The notes: generated by a model from the sequence alone, not told the origin. Numbered from the stretch's first letter, positions 45,840 through 60,044 are shown. The stretch is DNA of 64,000 nucleotides from Phymorhynchus buccinoides (GCA_017654935.2 CM065680.1:31226906-31290905); one strand, 5' to 3'. A program made the numbers and translations.

Positions 45840-45993
45840 TCTTCCCCATCCACCCCTTTAACTTCCCGTCTTTCGTTCGACCGTTTTGTCTCCAAATTCG
45901 TCGTGTCATTGAGCTTGTTGGATAGTCGTTTCAACCGGCGCATCTGTGGTGCAGAAACAAAACACAGCCTTACAAGTGATGTTAGATCTACAG
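45840..45993 (+). other. candidate 5' UTR exon of the UBE4B-like gene
   Basis: A pyrimidine- and CpG-containing segment ends in CTACAG|GTACGTG, a strong donor, at 45993. A strong acceptor, GCTTTCATTTTCAG, at 46704 opens the exon with the ATG at 46781. Together these suit a non-coding first exon. The transcription start is not determined. Confidence 0.5.
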
Positions 45994-46288
45994 GTACGTG
46001 TTGTAAATAAGTTGATGACAAAATATAAATTTTATGATTGACTGTCCTAACTCTCGACTCTTTTGGGTTGGAAACGTGGGGGCTGTCGCTCATCTTTGTA
46101 TAAACTCTTTCAGTTGGGAAGATGGGTGTTGAAAGACCATGTCATTGACACAATGTGTAGTCCTAATGCATTGATTTGTCTACAGTTTGCCCCCCCCCCC
46201 CCCCTTCTTTTTTTCAGAATACACCCTCCCCAGAGAGAATAGAATGTGAAACGTGTTTGTGTTAAGAAAGATGCAGATCAACACCCCT

Positions 46289-46395
<107 letters not shown>

Positions 46396-46480
46396 AACCA
46401 TGCGTGTTGTTTCCATGTTGATGATACATCATAACATGTCAAGTCTTTACTTAACATGTTTTTATCATGTTTTATCAACA

Positions 46481-46512
46481 CACACACACACACACATACA
46501 TATATATAATAT

Positions 46513-46573
<61 letters not shown>

Positions 46574-46597
46574 ACACACACACACACACACACATAA
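46481..46597. repeat. (CA)n microsatellite, interrupted
   Basis: CA runs broken by ATATAT and ATACAAC, in the first intron of the UBE4B-like gene. Confidence 0.95.
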
Positions 46598-46780
46598 ACA
46601 CACACACCAAACATTAACACAGACATTCTTATTTTGTGTAGCTTGGATGTCAGTGTGACTTTTGTGTAGCTTTCTAAGAATCAGTGGACTGCTTTCATTT
46701 TCAGAAAGGTGACAGAATACAGAGAATAGAGAGAGATTTCCCACAAAATACAAAACCAAAAGTCAATTAATATCCAGAAA

Positions 46781-47222
46781 ATGTCTCATTCTGAAACCAA
46801 TCCAGAGAAAAAAGACTACACAGTAGCAGACACCAAGGAAACTGAAGGCAGTGCTGCCTCAGAAGTGGCCAACATCCCTGAAAATGAGACTTCCCCTGGA
46901 GGGAGGGATGAGCACACCCTGCCGCAAGATCAAGAGATGAAAAGTCCAGTGAAGCCCTGTACATCCGATGGAGTCAAAGATGCTGGTTCTGACGGGGAAC
47001 ATGCGGAGAAGCTTTCTAAGGTGAAGAAGCGACATTCGGATGAAATGATGACAGACAGCAACGCTACCAGCCCAGATCCTGCACAGCTTCTGTCCACTGC
47101 GCCCAAGAAGCGTCACTTGAACGAAACGGAAGTGCAGAGTCCCAAGAGTGGGAGTAATGTTAGCTCTCCACCATCAGCAGTCGGTGGGAATGGGAGTAAT
47201 CTGCCCAAGATTTTGTCGCCTG
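46781..47222 (+). CDS. UBE4B: UBE4B-like coding exon 1
   Basis: The start ATG follows acceptor GCTTTCATTTTCAG at 46704. Encodes a Ser/Glu/Lys-rich, probably disordered 147 residues and ends LPKILSP plus G. Donor GTGAGAAG. Confidence 0.8.
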
Positions 47223-50200
47223 GTGAGAAGTTTTTGTTTTTTATTATGACGCAGACTTGGTCAATCAATGACAATAGCAAATTATGTTTTTAATTTAAAA
47301 ATAAAATATCAGTTTCTAGGGTCACATTTTTACACTGAATTCTTGAACTTGTAGGCTACTCTTTCAGTTTTGAAAATAAACTCGATTTGTAATTGTGCAT
47401 TGTTAATAAATAACCTTTCATCGCCACAGTTTGATTTTGGATAAGGGTAATTAACATACAATTTTTTAAAAAAAACAACGAAAAATGAAACATGAATGAC
47501 GTAAAAGTAGTGTTGAATCTGTAAGCAGGCATAACCTTTATTGTTTTAAGATAAAGGAACACACGGCACACTCAAATTGGTTATAAATATTGGTACTGTA
47601 TATGTATCCCTGTCAAAGTTTAATGAGTTTTAATAGAAAATTTCCGACAAATTTTAAAAAAAGAGCAGATACAAATATTAGTCATGTGATATTATTTATA
47701 CTGATAATGAATAAGTTTTAAAAAATAAAAAAGAACAAAATGGTTGAGCCATACAAATTTCTCCCAATTACTGACGAAAGCCAAGGGAGATAATTTTTGA
47801 CATTGTTCAATGAGCAACTTAGGACGCACATTTTACCGCCAGTTTGATTGCCCCCTGGCGGTCAAATCAGCGTCCTAAGTTGACCATTGTTCAGGCGCGC
47901 ACACCTTAGAACTGGAAACTACTTGTACAAAAAAAACCCACAAAAACATCTACATTTATTTATATTTACTTTTAGCCCTTGATAAAGTCCAAGATAAAGC
48001 TGGACAAAATTTAACCAATTGGGTAAATTTTATACATTTGTTTGTGTTTTTAAAAATTCATGATTGTTCTACATTTATTTTTAATGTTAACTGTGAAAAT
48101 GTTTAAGGAACTCTGAATCTACATTTTCCCTGTGGGGATGCCAGGGGGTCTTTCGTATTAAAAAAAAAAAAATCCCCCACCTTCTGGAAATTCTGTGCTT
48201 GTAACTTCCTCTAATCTGCCACTCTCTTTGACTCTGTCTTTTCCCTTTGCTTTCTATCATCTACTATCTTTCTGACTTATTGGCTCATTCTCCTGCCTTT
48301 AAAAAAGAAATCTTCCAAATAATTTTTTCTTTGAGCTCCTCCGAAATCGGAATGTGTCGGCTGTACGCAGCGAGGAGACCAGTGAAAACCGGACACATAC
48401 GTACCTTACCCATTATGACCATATGGCCTGGGAACACAGAAGAATAAGAATAAGAAGAATCTACATTTTATGCCAATGGTCATTATTTTTGTCAGTCAAG
48501 GAACTGTCATTTTTTCCCACAATCTAAACAACTTACACAAAAAATTGATCTCGCTCTTAACAAAATTTGACAGAATCAGAGAATGGTCCCTGAACTGCTG
48601 AATGGGGTCCCTGACGCCCGTTATGTCAGGTTCACCAAATGGCAAGCCATATTTTAAACATATCAGTGGAGCTGATATTTTATTAAAAATAATACTGATT
48701 AATCATATAATGGTTAAGGAAGGATTTAAACCAAACTTGGTATTATGAAAAAAAAAAATCTATTAAGGTCTTTTCTTACAAGAGTTGGGGAATTTAAGGA
48801 TTTTTCTAACAAGTACATCATGAAGATAATCAGTGTTGCCATTCCAATACAGGGAATCTTATATAAATGACAAAATTCCCAGTTTTTATTACCTCCCTTC
48901 ATTTTCATTAAGTATTTATTGTTAGTAATTACTTCTCCCTTTCTTTTCATTAAGTGGGCCTAAACTTGGCCATTTATTTCAACTATGATATCGATTTTGA
49001 TATTTTCCTCCTTGTTTTGATTCTTGCTTTTTGTCATACAGTGGAACCTCCCTTATAAGACCTTAAAAAAATTGGCCAAAATGAGGTCTTATAAGGGAGG
49101 TAATTTTAATACTTGCAAAGAAGGGCAATGTCTCAGAGAAGCAGGTCTTATGTGGGAGGGAGTCTTATAAAGGGAGGTCTTATAAGGGAGGTTCCACTGT
49201 ATACTGTATATTTGTTGTTCTTATTCATTGGACTGGGAGAACAGTAGATATGGTTTTGCGATCTTGTTTACTTACCAAATTTGCTTTTGTCTTCTTTGTT
49301 GACAGAGGAGATGCGATTGAAGAGACTGAGCAGACTGGGAGTGTCTCCAAGCAGCAGCAATAGCAGCCATAGCCTTTCATCAAACAGCAGCATTAGTTCT
49401 GTGACAGCTGGGACCAGCAGCAGCAATGCTTCAACGTGTAGCAAAGAGCTGTTTTCAGACAACAAAATGTCTTCCAAATCTCAGCAAACAGCTGAGGAGA
49501 AATCTGTGAAAAGTATAATAATATTGATTGTTTTTTATATGTCTGTGACTTCCAGACATCTGAGGATGACTAGTTCAGTCGTATTGATGTGACTGTTGTG
49601 ATTTGACTGTAATACATCTCAATATTGGAATTTGCAGACTGTTGATCATTTGTCGGGGTGGGGGTGCGGTGGGGGGTGGAACAGGATGACAGAAGAAGAT
49701 GGAAGGAGGGAAAGAGACAAAAGTAATAATATATTTCGCGGACCTGGCGAAACCGGTACTCAGCGTTACCGGTACTTGGCGTTACCGGTACTAGGCGTTA
49801 CCGGTATTCGGCGTTGCGCTGGTCTGTCATATAAACTTAGTTATATATAGTCCTATGGCATGTAGAAAACAACATTTTTTAGCTAAGCATTTATGTATAT
49901 AAATTTGATTCATGTTTGAATATGAAAAGGATGTTATGACTTTTGCTTTGGTTGCAGCCTTGTTATTTTTCAGTTGTTGCCGTTTATAATGACACTGGTT
50001 TTCGGACAATGATTATCAATATAGAATACAATTTTGGTTAAAGAGAAAAACCATCATGAGCAGGGTCTTTAAAACATATTTCATTTTTAAATTTACAAAA
50101 GTAGAATATTTAAAAAAAAGACAATGTACATTATGATGTAATAATAAACAATTAACTGTGTCTATTACTGTATTAGACTCTAAAATCACCCCCCTTTCTG

Positions 50201-53200
50201 TTTGCATTTCTACTGTGTTTATTTTTCTGTCTCTATTTGTCTGTCTGTCTGTTTCTGACAGTGTGTGGATATTTAGGCAAATGAAGAGATTTCATCTTCA
50301 TGAAAGATACTAATGGAAGATGGACAAAAGACTTTGAATTGTGTATCCTGTTCATTTTATATTGTCTGCAAATATTATATGTATGAACTTGCATTTTAAA
50401 CTTTGTTTTTCTTTCATGGTGATCATACAGTTATTTTCTAATTTTCGCATTTTTGCAATGTGACAAAAAGACTGGCTTTCTTACTCCACTTTACAGAAAT
50501 GCTTTTAGGATATGAGCATTTCTACTGTCAACTGATTGTTCTTGGTAACATTTTATTTTGGAGCACACGCATCCTTTTAAAAAAACCACCCCTCCTTAGT
50601 TCATATCTGTCCTTGCAATTACAGTTTGTACATAAATTGTCACCTTATCTGTCCTGTAGGTTGGTATCAGAAACCAGTTTGAGTCCACAGTACATAGAAA
50701 GTTAGTAATCCAATAAGGAATATGTGAGACATGACATGTACATGAAAGAAATGATCTATGTGTTTCAGAGCGAATGATTCAACAGAGAGAAGCATGGCTA
50801 AACCGAATGTCAAGCAACCAGACGAGGAATACCCCATCAAATGACCTAAGCGCCTCAGAAGCAAGAGAGCAGACTTCATCTTCGAGGGCACCTACTTCCA
50901 ACACTCCACCGAAACCTGCAAAAAGCAAGAAAACCGGTCCAGTGTCTTCACTTTCTAAGAATTTGGCCAAGAATTTGACAATTTCTCCCAAACCTGATTT
51001 CAGCAGGGATGGAACTGATCAAGAGGAACATTCAAACAAAATGCCGAACAGTCCATCTACTGATGAGGCGGTTGAACATTCAAACAAAAGGCCGAACAGT
51101 CCATCTACTGATGAGACGGTTGAACATTCTAACAAAATGCTGAACAGTCCATCTACTGATGAGGCGGTTGAACATTCAAGCAAAAGGCCAAACAGTCCAT
51201 CTACTGATGAGACGGTTGAACATTCAAACAAAAGGCTGAACAGTCCATCTACTGATGAGACGGTTGAACATTCAAGCAAAAGGCCAAACAGTCCATCTAC
51301 TGACGAGACGGTTGAACATTCAAACAAAAGGTTAAACAGTTCGTCTACTGACAAGGCAGCTGATAATGACTTGAGTGAATCATCTCTGCAGACGGATGAA
51401 AGCCCTCTTCCATCAACTTCAACCAAAAACGTAAAAACTCAGGGTGAGTCAAGGAATGGAGCCTCAGCCAGAAAAGTCAACAGTCCGAGTGAGTCAAGAA
51501 ACGGAGTCACAAACGGATCATTGCCGGTCCGTGAAAGCACCCCAGTTTTGGAACCTCCCCCTTTGCCTGCCAAGAAAACCGCGGATTTGGAGAAAGTGAA
51601 GGGTTTCTTGGAGAAGGCGTTCGCCTGCACACTGACCCTGACGGATGAAGTTCAAGGGATGCGCTTCAGTGGGGGAAGAATGCGCATACCCTCAGGGCAA
51701 TTCCCAACGTCTGCGGAAGACGTGGAAGGCAAGATTAAAGCGCTGATCAACCAAGCCATAGAGAAACAAATCAACATGGTAGGTCTGGGTTCTGTGCTGG
51801 CAGGATATCAGTTTTGTTCACAAAGCATACAGGGATGTTGGTTTTCAGTGACAGTGTTAAAGACCCACTGACCCAGCAAGATTAAGTCCCTTGTTTTTTT
51901 CTGGGTAGGTGTGACCCATATACAAATGCCCCCAACTTCAAATTGAGGCTGCTCTTTAAAGACCCAGTACGTCACGTGTCAAAATCACGGTTTTCACGTG
52001 TTTTCCCTCTTATAGCTGGTAAGAAATCTTATTTTGACCAAGTGTTGCTGCCATACAAATTGCCTCTTGCACGAAAACGAGACATCACTTTAAAGAGCAG
52101 CCTCGATCGTATGCGAGGAAGTCTGAAAACGAGACATTACTTTAAAGAGCAGCCTCGATCGTATGCGAGGTAAGTCTGAATGTGGGCCATACCGACCCAA
52201 AAAAAACCAAGGGACTTAATCCAGCCGGCTCTGTGGGTCTTTAAAGTCTGTCTCGTTTTCAATTTGGGGTTATTTGTATGGGAGTCAAACCTGGTCAAAA
52301 TAAGATTTCTTGGCGAGAGAGGGAAACACATGAAACCCATGATTTTCACTCATGGATCTGGTGGGTCTTTAAGATCCTTTGTAATAACCTTTTAAGGGAA
52401 GAGAAAAGGCATAAAGAGTGCTCGTCTTTCTGAGAATTTCACTGGAAAATTGAATGAAATCATTTATCTTACAGAAAATGTAAATTCTCATGATTCATAA
52501 AATGCGAACATGCCAGATATTTACATATCTGTCAGTTAATAATCATATAGTAAAAAGCCAACTGTCCGTCCGTGTGTGTGTGTCTGTGTGTCTGAAACAC
52601 GAAACGGGCCTTATAACTCCGCCGTTTTTCGACCGAATCGCTTCAAATTTGCTGTGAGCCCTAACGGGGCGATGGCAACGGCAACCGAGGCGGCCGTATC
52701 ATTTGCGCGGTTTCGCAAATGCGCGAAACGCGCATCTGCCGGCCTCTCGGCGCCCGTATCTCCGGCGTTTCTGGGCCGATTGCCTTCGAATTTGGCAGGT
52801 AGGTGACTGGGGAAGGTGACTATTGGTGTGCAAAACCGGAAGCGATTCGGTTCAGAAACGCGCGCGCTAGACGCCGCTTCACCTTTTCACGAATAACTCC
52901 GCCGTTTCTTAACCGAATCGCCTCAAATTTGCTGTCAGGCTTGCTATGGCCCGGGCAAAGCCTGGCAGCAAATTGAAAGAGAATCGGGAGAGCGCGTCAC
53001 TCTCGGAGCAGCGCCAATGGGAAACATGGGCCTTATAACTCCGCCGTTTCTTAACATAATCGCTTCAAATTTGCTGTACTCAGCGTTACCAGTACTTGGC
53101 GTTACCGTTACCAGGCGTTACCAGTACGGTGCATTGCCAGTACTAGGCGTTGTGCTAGTAATAATAATAATAATGATAATAAATAATTATTTTATGTGTT

Positions 53201-56200
53201 TAACGCAGTGAAAACCATACTAAAAGCAAACTCGGCCCTTCACAATAATAAGTGAGAATGTTACAGATACTGTTGCCTATTATCTGTCAATTAACAGACC
53301 ACTTAGCGCTAGCCTTATTTTAAGTGGATATGTAGACATAAAAGCAAACAAACACTAAATGTATAGGAGAGAAATACTTCAAAGGCCTTGATCTTCTTTA
53401 TCAATCCATGGACATATTTTAAGTTGCTTAAGCAGTTTTATGTTAACTTGTGTTAATTTAAGTTAACCTGGTTTGTCCAGTTTACTCTTTTTTTTATTCA
53501 GAAAATATAAATCCAGTACTTATCTTTGAACACATCATTGGCTTCGTTTACGTTCATGTATTTGTTGCTCAATGTCAGGTGAAGTTTTCTGTGAACGCCT
53601 ACAATGTGTGCGAGTCATCTGGGAAGGCTTTCCATGACACGCTGGTGGATTCAACGGTGACTGTCATGAAGAGAGAAACTGTCAATGCTGTGCTCACCCA
53701 TTTTTGTAAAGGTAAATGAGTAGTATCAGGGTTCCTGATTTTAACACTCTCTTAACCCTTTCACCGCCAAGGTCGCATTTATGCACCACAATGGTTTAAC
53801 ACCCATGTCACTAAAAGACATCAAATCAGGGCCTGTTATCCGAATACCCTGTTTTCTTCATTTTGGGAGGTAAGGATAGGCCTAATGTTATACATGTTTT
53901 AGAGGAGTTTATTTAAGAAGATTTATATAGCGCTTCACCTTTAAGCTCTAAGCGCTTTTTAACAATTCTCAATGTTGCGGTTACATTTTTTTCTCTACCC
54001 AGTTAGGTTTAAAGGTATTTTTTTGTTGAAAATGGCTGGCGGCGAAAGGGTTAAGGGGTATGCTCACCCCCTGTTCATAGTTTTCAGGGGTGTTTTTACC
54101 TCCAGTTTTAAAGTTGAAAGGGTCAAGACGAAAACATAATTATGAGAAACTCCCCACCACCACCCCACTTCCCGCCGGCGCGCTTGTAAGATACTTGCTT
54201 TCAGAGCCATGTTGATCAAAGAAATATCAAGTGTATGAAACAAGTGTGTTGGATGCTGAGAAAAGGGTCTGCCAAAGAGTAATGAACTTTCAACGATTAT
54301 GGTTTTCTGCACGATCTTGTAGAGTTTTAGATTTAGGCCGGGTTCACATTAGACGCGTAAGTTCCGTACGGAAAACCCTAAATAAGTGGAAGAAAGAAGG
54401 ATAAAAGTTTACGTATATAGGGGAAATTCAGACACGTGCGGAAATCTTTTCCCTTCTTTGTTTCACTTATTTATGGATTGCGCACGGGTTTCCGCATAGA
54501 ATATCCGCTTATGTGTGTACATGGCCTTAAACTTGTGACTCCAGCTTGTGGCAGTAGAGTAGATATGCATTCATATGACTGATACGAGCAACATCGCTAG
54601 CTTGTTGAAAAGTAACGACTGTGTTAATGCACATATCATTTTAATGCATCATCTCACTCCCTACTTGAAATTTTGAAGGGTAAATCTCCCGCACGGTTTA
54701 AGATTCTAGGGGGTCATTTGAGAGGTCCAGTGTGTAAATACGCACAATCTCTGACAATCTCTATGTTTTCAGGAACCCTGAGTATCTGAGTGTGTGGATA
54801 ATAAGTCTGTACTCTTATATTGCAAATCTGCATGCTCCGTCTTTTTGTAAATAGGAGTACATGTCATTATTGGAAGAGGACAGAGTTTTCAAATCTTTCT
54901 GTCAAGATGAACTTTTCTTTTAATTTTCTGTACAAGAGTAAGATTATGTTCTTAGAAATGTTCTGTAATTGAGGGTATATAATATTTTCACTGGAAAAAA
55001 GTTTTCTTGTAAAGGTTAGTGATTTTTTTTTACTTAATTAGCAATGGAATGTTCATTTATATTACATATTATTAAGGGAATTTTCCACAGCCTTAACTTT
55101 GTTCTTGTACTAGTTGTAGTGGTAGCGAAAACAATACTTAGATTTTAGGAAGGGTACTGAAGCCTTTCAGAAGGTTATTTAGTGGATGCCTGCATGCAAA
55201 CACATGTAGTTACATGTTTTATCTACTTTTTCATCTCTATGTGCCTGCTGCAGAGTGTGCAAGTAGCGACAACACTGATGGTGGATTGTGGGACTGCAAT
55301 GATGGAGAGTTTAATCAGGTCAGTAAAGTATCATTCTGAATTCTTGGTAGCAGAAAGCTTGTGTCCTGATTCTGTCATAAAAGCCTGATGCATCTCATCG
55401 CTGCCTGGGAATTAAATGAACGTAACTCAAAATTGGTCAATTTGGGCTTACCAGTTGATCAAGGCAATAATCTGACAAAGTTGTAAACGATAATTTGCAA
55501 AGATAAAAAGACTGACGGTGACGCCATAAAAAACCAACAACTCTGAGGTAATTTGACATGAAATGATTACTTCTCTTATGAAGTGACGTCTTGCAACTTA
55601 CAATATGTTTTCCGCACTGTGATATGTTCTGGATAAAGTGGTCAAACTTTACGCGGTGACAGTCCTGAGATGACCATAGCTGTTGACGGGACTATAATGA
55701 AAATAATAAAATAAATGTGGATAGTATAATCCTTGGAGCTAATAATAATAATAATAATAATAAACACACTTATATAGCGCTTTTTATCGAGCACAAAGCG
55801 CTTTACAATCAGCATTGAAACACTCACATACGCGCACACACGCACAACAGACACGCACGCACGTACGTGCACGCATGCGAGTGAACGCGTTATTGCACAC
55901 AGACATGCACACACAGACCCACACACATTTCATCAAACACTCAGAAAACACATGCTCACTGAAGCGCACACACACTTACACAAACATACACTTGTACAAG
56001 CTAACAGTTATAAGATTTTACAAACAACACTATGATTTGGATTTGCCAGTGACTTGGATAGAAGTTTATCATTTCATGGTGGTTGTTTTTTCAGAATTCC
56101 TACATGTACGAGACGACCACGTTTCTGCCCCGCCTTATCAACAGTTCCAGCGATGAGGTGAACATCGGTCCCTCCATGTTCACTGAGCTACTGAGTCACG

Positions 56201-59200
56201 AGAAAGCTCACTGCATGGTGTCCACTCTTCTTAGGGCCGGGGGTTCAGCATTCCTCAGGTCCAAAAGGTACAGCTTTTTGAAACACTTTCTTTTGTTTGC
56301 CGTCCGTTTTCTGTAACGGCGAGGCATTTCAATTGTTAGTGTGGGATTTTTGTTGTTGTTTTATCAGACCTGTTTACCCATAAGATTTCACCATATTTTG
56401 TACACACATTTCACCACAATATGGTACATGGGACCAAAATATGGTGAAATGGTGAAAAAATATATAATTTAGAAACTGTATATTATTTAGAACTCTATTT
56501 TGCCTGATTCAGGAAACGGGTGCGCTCTGTGTGTGTGTGTTGTAAATTTAAATGGATGATACTTTTGACACAGTATTTCAACAATTTATAAAAATGTATG
56601 CATGCTTACACTCCGTTGTGGAACCTTTCCTGTGGGAGTACTCCTATTTTGTGATTACACTTATTTTGGATTTTGAATACCTGAAGCCCAATTTCAGGGT
56701 AAACGGGTCTGTTTTATGTTTGTTGGCGCAGCAGTTTGTGAACCAGTGCACTGGATTGCTTCAAACTTTTATGTTGGCACATTATCTGCGTTGCACAAAG
56801 TAACTTTGGGTATAAGGGTTGCAGCTCACTGTATTTGGCAACATACCCACATATCAAAAATTGGGATTTGAAAATGTCTATTGGTACAGGTTTTCCCCCA
56901 TAAATGATAAACTTACAGAAATTGTCTAATAATTTAAGCAGGGTTTTTTTTCCTGTGCTTTTTATAAAACACTGAATATTTACCTTCCATATTTTTTTAA
57001 AAATTTAGAAAATACTAGAGTATTCTAAAAATTTCTGTTGATTCATAGTTGTAATGCGTCCCTTCATTAACCTTTCTTTTCCACATTGATTTAAGGCATC
57101 AAACTACCTTCATACTCTATGTTTCCCATGTTTTGATTCATAAGGGTTAAGGTTTATTTTGGTTACAAAGTGATGTTATTTGGTGACCTGTAATTAACTA
57201 TTCTAGCACCATGGGAGAATACATTCGCCCAAGACTTCACTCTACACTCCCACCAAATGCAAAGACATTCATTGCCAAGCACCCTACCATGTGTTTGTCT
57301 ATCTTTAGAGCTTATGTCACATGCTTCCGTTAAGCCTTTCACTCCTAGCCGCGTGTTTCAATGCGGTAAAGGGGCATAACCTACTCAATAGCCTAGATGG
57401 TTCCGAGTTGCTTCCCTTCCTTCTAGTTGAAATGGCTTGTGTAGAGTCTGAAGCTGTTTCTCAGGAAATTTTGGGTCTATTTTGATGCATTCTTTTTTTC
57501 ATTTTGTAAATCAAAAAGTTACCAAGCACATCAATATGGCTGATTGCCAGAAGGTAAATGCCAAGAAAACCACATGAAATTTGTTTGATTTTCTGACAAT
57601 AACAATGATGAAAAGTGTGTTGGGAATAAAGTTTATGGAGTTGTTGTTCAACCCAGTCATGACACAAGCAGTTCAGACCTGAATTTTCATTCATATTTAT
57701 TTTTTTGAAATATTGTCTTTTTTCTTAAAATCTTGGTTATCTCCCCCTGATAACGAGTTATCTCACCCAAACAACATTGAAAATTATAATAATTGTGTTC
57801 TCCGTTCATTTTTCCCCAATACAACATATGCCATTATAGTCTTTACAACATCGTTTAATCTTTAGGTGTGTTTTTTTCAGAGTTGGGTAGCTCATTCGCT
57901 AAAAGTACAAATAGTTCAGGGAGTGAAAGGGTTAAAGCAACCCATGCGCACTTGAAAAAAAAAGTCACCCCCCTCCCCACATGTTGAGAAGCAATGGACT
58001 GTAATCAAGATTGTCAAAAAATACATGGTGCTAGAAGATTTAACCCTTTCACTGCCAGCCATATTTCACACCCATTTTCCATTAAATTTACCTGGGTAGA
58101 GAATAAAATCCATCTGCAGTATTGGGGATTCTTCTGTGGTCAACATAAAAAAAGGTCTCTCTTTACTTCCCCAAACTAAGCACAGTAGGGTCTTTGGATA
58201 ATAGACCCCAAATTGATGCCTTTTAGTGACATAGGTGTTCAATCACTGTGGTGCTAAAATGTGACTTTGGCGGTGAAAGGGTTAAAGACACACTGACCCA
58301 GTAAAATTAAGTCCCTTGATTTTTTTCTGGCCATGTGTGACCCACATCCAAATTCCCCCCAATTCAAAACGAGGCTGCTCTTTAAAGTGATGTTCTGTTT
58401 TGATTTTGGGATGATTTGTATGGGAGTCACACCTGGCCAAAATAAGAATTCTTACCAGCGATAAGAGGGAAAACATGTGAAAATGCGGATTTTCACACGT
58501 AACATGGTGGGTCTTTAAGAGTGGTTTGTACATGCTGCGAACAATTGCTGCATTTCAGGCTGGATGAAATGTTGCTGAGTGAAATGGTCACTGTTGAGGC
58601 TTTGGATGTACTGGTGGCTCACGTGAGTTCTTTTTGGTATATAATTATTTTCTTTATTATTTCTCCATGCACTGTTTTATCAAGATATTTTTTTTGTTTT
58701 GTATAAAGCTTTTCTCTCATTAATGTTTTAAAGTGATTTTTGTGTGAATAACGAATATGAATACAATTTGTTTAATTAGATTTTAGGCGCAAACCCCTAT
58801 CTGATGGGGGCAGTTGCATTGTGAATTCACCAAATTGACACATTCTTACCTACACAAAATGAAAACAAAGCATGGAGTAAAGATGACAAACAAACAAGAA
58901 TAGCATACATGTCACTTAAGTCAACAAAGATTGCGAAGATTTGATTTTTGTGTAAGTATTCTGAGCCCAGAATTTGTATGTACAAATTAATATAAAACAA
59001 TTTTACCATTACTATTAAAGCAAAAGTAAGTAACGAGTTCAAATATATAATTTGTATTTATACTAGTTTTGTTGCAAATTATTTTTCTTTCGCTACTTAT
59101 TTTTGGAGTTCTCAGTTGCCTTTCTTTGCGTCAATGTTCTTTTATGTCTGGGTTTCTTTATACAACAAACAAACAACTACACAACAAATGTAAAGTGACA

Positions 59201-59954
59201 TTATTTTATTCACAAGAGACAAAACAAAACTGTCTCTTGTGAATAAAATAACGTCACTTTACACTTGTCGTGTAGCTGTTTGTTTGTTGTATGTTCCAGT
59301 GACGTTGCAGTCTGTTTCAGTTTTTTTTTAAATTTTAAAATTATTATTATTACTTTGTTTTCCTAGTATCTTGAAAAGTTCAAATGATGAGTTTTCCTAA
59401 TTTGATTTTTTTGTCTGACCATTTCAGGATAAGTTTGGTGATTGCCTCGCCACGATTCTAGCCAAGGAAATAGAAGAAGCAGTCCAACATAGCTTGGTAA
59501 GACTTTTTTCTTCAGATCTTTATTGATCTAGAAATGAAGAAAGATGATGGAGGGTTTGGGGTTAAGTTGTACCCTCCCATCAAATGTTTTCTTTTTTTTT
59601 TCTTTTACTGAGAAGCAACATTCTGCCATTCTCGGGAAAGGGATGCTGTTCAGATCAGCCTTGGGTTATTGTCATGAAACTGAAAGCTCCTCCGTGGGGA
59701 TACAATGGGGTCTTTCATACAAAAAGTTCCCCCACCGTCTGGAAGTTCTGTGCGTGTAGCTTCCTCTAATCTATAATAATAATAATAATAACAGTACATT
59801 TATATAGCGCTTTACCTCAGATGAGCCCAAAGCACTTTACAATCAATTATTCATCAACAGACAACAAAAACAACATTCAAGAGTGACACCAACCAGCAAC
59901 AGCGCATATACAAAGCAACTCTCTCTCTCTCTCTAACACACACACACACACACA

Positions 59955-60044
<90 letters not shown>

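Noticed and set aside
49632..49850. 72-codon frame after UBE4B coding exon 2 as an extra exon
   Set aside because: It crosses the GGCGTTACC array and lacks matching splice sites; exons 2 and 3 join directly in phase.
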